From Lachnospiraceae bacterium (GTDB taxonomy: Bacteria; Bacillota; Clostridia; Lachnospirales; Lachnospiraceae): a stretch of 64,000 nucleotides of DNA. Under the pieces are notes generated by a model, which ran no database searches, was not told where the DNA came from, and saw only the letters and a program-made list of their open reading frames with translations. The stretch lies in the NCBI GenBank assembly GCA_016284315.1, contig JAEEOO010000034.1, forward strand, positions 1-64,000, in the 5' to 3' direction. Below are positions 60,081-64,000 of the stretch, one piece after another; within the stretch, counting starts at the first letter, position 1; each line of letters starts with the position of its first letter. The position numbers and the translations under genes are program-made.

Positions 60081-62290
60081 TGAGTGCTCTTCTTTTCAAA
60101 ACCTGTTGTATATTCCCACTCAGGCTTATCAAGGCTCTCTCCCTGCATTAATGTAATATAATAATCACAAACCTTCTTTGTAAGGTCACGGTCTTCTACC
60201 GTGAAATCAAGCCTGTAAGACAGATTATCCTCATTAAGAAGATTGTATACACTTAAAGGAACAGAATTATAAAGTGTATTGTGGCAATGTGCACAGTCAG
60301 CCATAACAGGAACTTTACGTCCTGTCCTGTCGTTAAGGAAAGTAAAATTGATCTTAGTCTTATTTCTCTTCTGACAATTGAATCCTGTTTTAAAGATACA
60401 GTTTGCGGATTGCATCAAAGGATATCTTCCGTAGATAAGTTTTTCAAAACAAATTTCTTTATTCTTCCTTAATAGCTCTTTATGCGCTCCCTGGGATAAT
60501 TCAAGAGGAAGCCCGATCATATCTGCTTTATCAGAAAGCTGACAAATGCTTTCATTGTTCCAGGAATAAATTCCAAAATCAGTGATTATCTCAAAATCCA
60601 TTCCTGAATTTCTTAATGGAACAAAGAATTCCAGATCCTCTAAGTTTCTTACAACAACTCCCTTAAGGCTTTTATCCTTAACCATGGAAATAACGTAATC
60701 TCTTAAATATTTGCTGCTGTTTCTGCGAATAAAGGGAAGTATGCCATAAAATCTTATTTCAGAATCCTTATACTCCGAAAGGATCTCGCCAATCTCCTTC
60801 TCACAGGTAAGCATGGTTTCTGTCACATATATTCTGTTGATAGTCTCAAAGCCGCCATCAAGAATTGCCCTTAGCTGGTCCATTGATGTAACGGAAGCGG
60901 TTAAACCATTGGTTATATCGCCCGATAAGATAGCGGGGCAAACTTCAGTAGTCTCATTAACCGCTCTTTCGCCATAACCGCGATCCTTAAGTATCTCTTC
61001 TTCAAGTTTTCCGATAACTTCACGTCTGAGTTCATTGATCTCTTTAAGAGAATAATAAGGACTTTCGGAAGTAAATACACTTATATCATCATCCGAAACG
61101 CTAAACACGGTATTTCCAAGTTTCTTTAAAGCCTTTTTTATATCTTCATCTGAAATAGGTCTGTTTGAAGCTGTATCAACTTCTTTACCGTAAGCTTCAC
61201 AGGTTATATCCCCATAATTTACAGAAACAAAGGCCGGTGAGCCCTCGATAAATGAAGCAATAAAGCTGACTTTGGTCTTGTTTCCGCCATCATCTCCCGT
61301 TGGATTAACATACCTATCATGAATAGCCTTTAAAACAGCATCATCAGATCCATTGTAAGAAGGAGAACCGATGGTTACCATATCGGCACCGTTATATTTA
61401 TTGTAATAGCCCTCAGATACCTCGCTTCTGATATAAAGATTCTGCAATAACTTTATATCTTCATCCGAAATATCAAGCCTACCGGTCTCTATGTATTTAT
61501 CAATATACTTTCTGTAGATTGATGTTACGCCTGCGGCATATTCGGGCTTTTTCATCCTGCCTTCTATCTTGAAGGAATCAATCCCGGCATCAATAAGCCT
61601 GTCAATGATGCCAACAGTCATCATATCCTTAAGACTTAAGGGATAACAGTCATTCTTGTAGCTTGTACTGTAAGGAAGTCTGCAGGGCTGAGCACATCTT
61701 CCTCTGTTTCCGCTTCTTCCACCGATAACGGAACTAAAGAGGCATTGTCCGGAATATGAATAACACATAGCGCCGTGTATGAAGCATTCTACTTCAACTC
61801 CGGTGTCTTTGATCTCTTTTACTTCATCAAGAGAGAGTTCTCTTGCGGGAACCACTCTTGTAACGCCCAGCTTCTTTAAATACTCAGTTGCATCCTTACC
61901 GGTAACGGATAGCTGTGTGCTGGCGTGAAGGTCAAGCTCCGGAAATCTTCTTCCAAATAAAGATAAAAGTCCAAGGTCCTGAACAATAACGCCATCAAGA
62001 CCTGCTTTATACAAAGGTTCAATAAAGCGGGCCACATCATCTAATTCTTCATTTTTTATAAGCGTATTAACGGTAAGATAGATCTTTTTACCTAAAAGAT
62101 GTGCATAGCGCAAACAACCGATTATTTCTTCCTCAGAAAAATTATCGGCGTAAGCTCTTGCTCCAAAACGATTTCCGGCAAGATAAACAGCATCTGCCCC
62201 GGCACGCAAAACCGCATAAAAGGTTTCAATATTGCCTGCCGGTGCAAGAAGCTCCGGTTTTGAGATATTCTTGATTGATTCAGATATCAT
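60077..62290 (-). CDS. U32 family peptidase with C-terminal DUF3656-like region
   Basis: A 737-residue protein of the U32 family. The N-terminal barrel-like domain has GAMCYSYSGQCLFSS and the cysteine cluster GGRSGNRGRCAQPCR, typical of the RlhA/TrhP group, which takes part in RNA hydroxylation rather than proteolysis. A longer C-terminal part carries another Cys-rich block (NCIFKTGFNCQ and CAHCHN) that may bind a metal or Fe-S cluster. The start overlaps zapA by four bases. tRNA or rRNA hydroxylation is a plausible inference; protease activity is not established. Confidence 0.9.
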   Translation of the reverse strand: MISESIKNISKPELLAPAGNIETFYAVLRAGADAVYLAGNRFGARAYADNFSEEEIIGCLRYAHLLGKKIYLTVNTLIKNEELDDVARFIEPLYKAGLDGVIVQDLGLLSLFGRRFPELDLHASTQLSVTGKDATEYLKKLGVTRVVPARELSLDEVKEIKDTGVEVECFIHGAMCYSYSGQCLFSSVIGGRSGNRGRCAQPCRLPYSTSYKNDCYPLSLKDMMTVGIIDRLIDAGIDSFKIEGRMKKPEYAAGVTSIYRKYIDKYIETGRLDISDEDIKLLQNLYIRSEVSEGYYNKYNGADMVTIGSPSYNGSDDAVLKAIHDRYVNPTGDDGGNKTKVSFIASFIEGSPAFVSVNYGDITCEAYGKEVDTASNRPISDEDIKKALKKLGNTVFSVSDDDISVFTSESPYYSLKEINELRREVIGKLEEEILKDRGYGERAVNETTEVCPAILSGDITNGLTASVTSMDQLRAILDGGFETINRIYVTETMLTCEKEIGEILSEYKDSEIRFYGILPFIRRNSSKYLRDYVISMVKDKSLKGVVVRNLEDLEFFVPLRNSGMDFEIITDFGIYSWNNESICQLSDKADMIGLPLELSQGAHKELLRKNKEICFEKLIYGRYPLMQSANCIFKTGFNCQKRNKTKINFTFLNDRTGRKVPVMADCAHCHNTLYNSVPLSVYNLLNEDNLSYRLDFTVEDRDLTKKVCDYYITLMQGESLDKPEWEYTTGFEKKSTQ

Positions 62291-62688
62291 TTCTTCTTTA
62301 ATTCTGTTTCAAGCTTAATGATCTTTGCAGCATTTTCTGCAGCTTTTGACTGTAATTCAACCACCTGATTTTTTGCGATCTCATATTTTGACTTTACAGA
62401 AGAAAGTTCTTTTTTAAGCTCATAAATCTCTTTATTTTTCTCTGCAAGTTCAATAAGAGCATTATCGAGTCCGTCTTTTGCTGTGACGTAATCATCGCCG
62501 ATATTAAGCTCAAGAAGCATGGTCTTGGTGTCAACAGACATACGGGCATAACCCGGTGAATTCTTGCTTTCTTCAAGCTTTCTATTAACATAATCGGCTA
62601 CCTTCTGAAGATGCTCCGGTGAATCACCGCCATCAACCAAAAGGGTTTTTCCGCCAATTACAATTCTGCTACCTTCTGCTTCAGCCAT
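62287..62688 (-). CDS. zapA: Cell division protein ZapA
   Basis: Z-ring-associated protein that bundles FtsZ filaments. The 133-residue product has the N-terminal ZapA fold (residues 1-75, with EHLQKVADYVN) and a C-terminal coiled coil rich in Lys/Glu/Leu. GGGAGGAA stands before the ATG. It lies between ruvB and the U32 peptidase gene, the order commonly found in Clostridia. Confidence 0.93.
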   Translation of the reverse strand: MAEAEGSRIVIGGKTLLVDGGDSPEHLQKVADYVNRKLEESKNSPGYARMSVDTKTMLLELNIGDDYVTAKDGLDNALIELAEKNKEIYELKKELSSVKSKYEIAKNQVVELQSKAAENAAKIIKLETELKKK

Positions 62689-62709
62689 TACTTTCCTCCC
62701 ACATAAAAC

Positions 62710-63732
62710 TTATAAAATCCCCAAGTGCTTATATGCAGCCTGTGTTGCAACTCTTCCTTTTGGCGTACGGTTGATCAAACCGTTGATTATAAGATAAGGC
62801 TCGTAAACGTCTTCGATCGTTCCCGCATCCTCACCGGTGGCAGCCGCCAAAGTATCAAGTCCCACAGGACCACCGTCAAATTTATTTATGATAGTTGTCA
62901 GGATATTTCTGTCAGTATGATCAAGTCCCATTCTGTCTACAGCCATGAGATCAAGGGCTTCGATAGCAACTTCTCCCGTGATCACACCGTCATATCTGAC
63001 CTGTGCATAATCCCTGACTCTTTTAAGGATCCTGTTGGCAAGGCGCGGAGTACCTCTGCTTCTTCTCGCCATTTCCTTAGCTCCCTCGGATTCAACTTCA
63101 ACTCCAAGTTTTTTTGCAGAACCCATGATGATCCTCGAAAGATCATGAACATTATAAAACTCAAGCCTGTAAATAAGACCAAATCTGTCTCTTAAAGGTG
63201 CTGTAAGAAGTCCTGCTCTTGTAGTTGCTCCCACAAGCGTAAAATGAGGAAGTGGAAGCCTAACGGATCTTGATGATGAGGATGAATCCTTGCCTATGAT
63301 GACATCAATGCAAAAATCTTCCATGGCAGGATATAAAACTTCTTCCACCTGTCTGTTCAGTCTGTGGATCTCGTCTATAAAAAGAAGGTCACCTTCCTGA
63401 AGGCTGTTAAGGATTGCCGCCATCTCGGCCGGCTTTTCAATGGCAGGTCCGCTGGTAACTTTAAGATGAGTTCCCATCTCATTGGAAAGAATACCGGCTA
63501 AAGTAGTTTTTCCAAGGCCGGGAGGTCCGTAAAGAAGTACATGATCCAAAGCGTCACCGCGGTTCTTGGCAGCTTCAATGGCGATGGATACGCTCTCTTT
63601 TATCTGATCCTGTCCAATATATGTATCAAGAGTCTGAGGCCTTAAGGAAGTCTCAATCTTCTTGTCTTCGTCGTTTTGCCTGGCATCGATCGATCTTTTT
63701 TCAATTGGTCTGGTTTCAATAGTCCTTGGCAT
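62710..63732 (-). CDS. ruvB: Holliday junction branch migration helicase RuvB
   Basis: AAA+ motor that drives branch migration with RuvA; RecU (at 33788) is the likely resolvase. The 340-residue product has Walker [10 protein letters not shown] near residue 72, Walker [10 protein letters not shown], sensor 1 in LVGATTRAG and a winged-helix DNA-binding C terminus ([10 protein letters not shown]). It begins 14 bases after ruvA. Confidence 0.98.
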   Translation of the reverse strand: MPRTIETRPIEKRSIDARQNDEDKKIETSLRPQTLDTYIGQDQIKESVSIAIEAAKNRGDALDHVLLYGPPGLGKTTLAGILSNEMGTHLKVTSGPAIEKPAEMAAILNSLQEGDLLFIDEIHRLNRQVEEVLYPAMEDFCIDVIIGKDSSSSSRSVRLPLPHFTLVGATTRAGLLTAPLRDRFGLIYRLEFYNVHDLSRIIMGSAKKLGVEVESEGAKEMARRSRGTPRLANRILKRVRDYAQVRYDGVITGEVAIEALDLMAVDRMGLDHTDRNILTTIINKFDGGPVGLDTLAAATGEDAGTIEDVYEPYLIINGLINRTPKGRVATQAAYKHLGIL

Positions 63733-63746
63733 ATATAAAAAACCTT

Positions 63747-64000
63747 TTAATATAAAAGTTTTAAAGCTTTGCTTAAGATGGTACCGGAATCCATCGAATC
63801 GGCACCTTCGATCGAAGAAACTGCTTTTCTGCTGTCTGTAATGGAATAGCCAAGGGCTACCAATGCAGAAACCGCATCTTCCATCTCATCTGTAAGGGAA
63901 AGATTAAGTCCTTTAACCTTATCGGAAACAGAACCGCTTTGAAGTTCTTTAATGATTGCTTCATCAGACATCTTAACCTTATCCTTAAGGTCGAGAACGA
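63747..64000 (-). CDS. ruvA: Holliday junction helicase RuvA, C-terminal part (5' end outside window)
   Basis: The frame is open to the window edge, so only about 84 residues are seen: a VLDLKDKV segment that matches the end of the RuvA helix-hairpin-helix domain, an acidic linker and the flexible domain III that contacts RuvB. The apparent ATG at 63971 is internal. RuvA binds four-way junctions and loads RuvB, encoded directly downstream. The promoter, where an SOS box would be expected, lies outside this window. Confidence 0.9.
   Translation of the reverse strand, partial: VLDLKDKVKMSDEAIIKELQSGSVSDKVKGLNLSLTDEMEDAVSALVALGYSITDSRKAVSSIEGADSMDSGTILSKALKLLY

Noticed and set aside
1-64000. 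CRISPR arrays, tRNA genes, rRNA genes or insertion sequences
   Set aside because: I looked for regularly spaced repeats, cloverleaf-like intergenic stretches and transposase motifs and found none; the gaps are too short for most of these.

Overview
The window is a dense stretch of Gram-positive, low-to-mid GC chromosome with about 65 genes on both strands. It has no tRNA, rRNA, CRISPR array, prophage or intact insertion sequence, and no gene-free gap longer than about 210 bases. Gene content and order point to an anaerobic member of the Lachnospiraceae (Butyrivibrio/Roseburia-like Clostridia). The clues are SepF, MinC, GerW, FakA/YloU, the RplU-Prp-RpmA-ObgE ribosome cluster, HisZ-dependent short HisG, radical SAM TIGR03960 with DUF2344, and an intracellular GH51 arabinofuranosidase. 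This assignment is inferred from gene content only.

Left part, + strand (1-20 kb). The end of an elongasome operon comes first: PBP2-like transpeptidase, minC, rodA, mgsA and a lipoprotein D,D-carboxypeptidase. A division/envelope group follows: HlyD-like adaptor, YggS, SepF, then aroB behind a promoter and a hairpin, lspA and an RluD-like synthase. Next are a cytidylate-kinase-like gene and the ribosome-assembly cluster (L21 leader, rplU, prp, rpmA, obgE, yhbY, yqeK, rsfS). lexA and a YneA-like division inhibitor diverge from an intergenic region with several candidate LexA boxes. AI-2E permease, dtd and a tyrosine recombinase follow. The recombinase promoter lies inside an inverted repeat, and an 83-bp palindrome follows the gene.

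Middle part, - strand (19.5-40 kb). One long same-strand series holds the histidine genes hisZ-G-D-B and a HisF-like/HisIE fusion, then a hydrolase, two radical-SAM-associated proteins, a short RNase G and an ABC transporter. A consensus promoter precedes hisZ. Upstream of it lie a GH51 arabinofuranosidase, recU, a CrtI-like oxidoreductase, two pseudouridine synthases, a coiled-coil protein, coaD and rsmD.

Right part (40-64 kb). A second-type type IIA topoisomerase pair has a LexA-box-like operator at its promoter. After it come an ABC-2 exporter, degV, recG, fakA and yloU, with rpmB divergent. A sporulation-linked group (J-domain-like coiled coil, GerW, DUF2953) and a degenerate HD-GYP protein follow. 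A tight operon ruvA-ruvB-zapA-U32 peptidase-ftsW-PBP runs to the window edge.

The window therefore carries two SEDS/class-B PBP pairs (RodA-PBP2 and FtsW-PBP). It also shows the outline of an SOS network: lexA, the YneA-like gene, the topoisomerase pair, and ruvAB, whose promoter is outside the window. No clearly new multigene system stands out. The best leads are regulatory (recombinase-linked inverted repeats, SOS operators, promoter-proximal hairpins) and proteins with diverged key residues (MinC, the HisF-like domain, HD-GYP).
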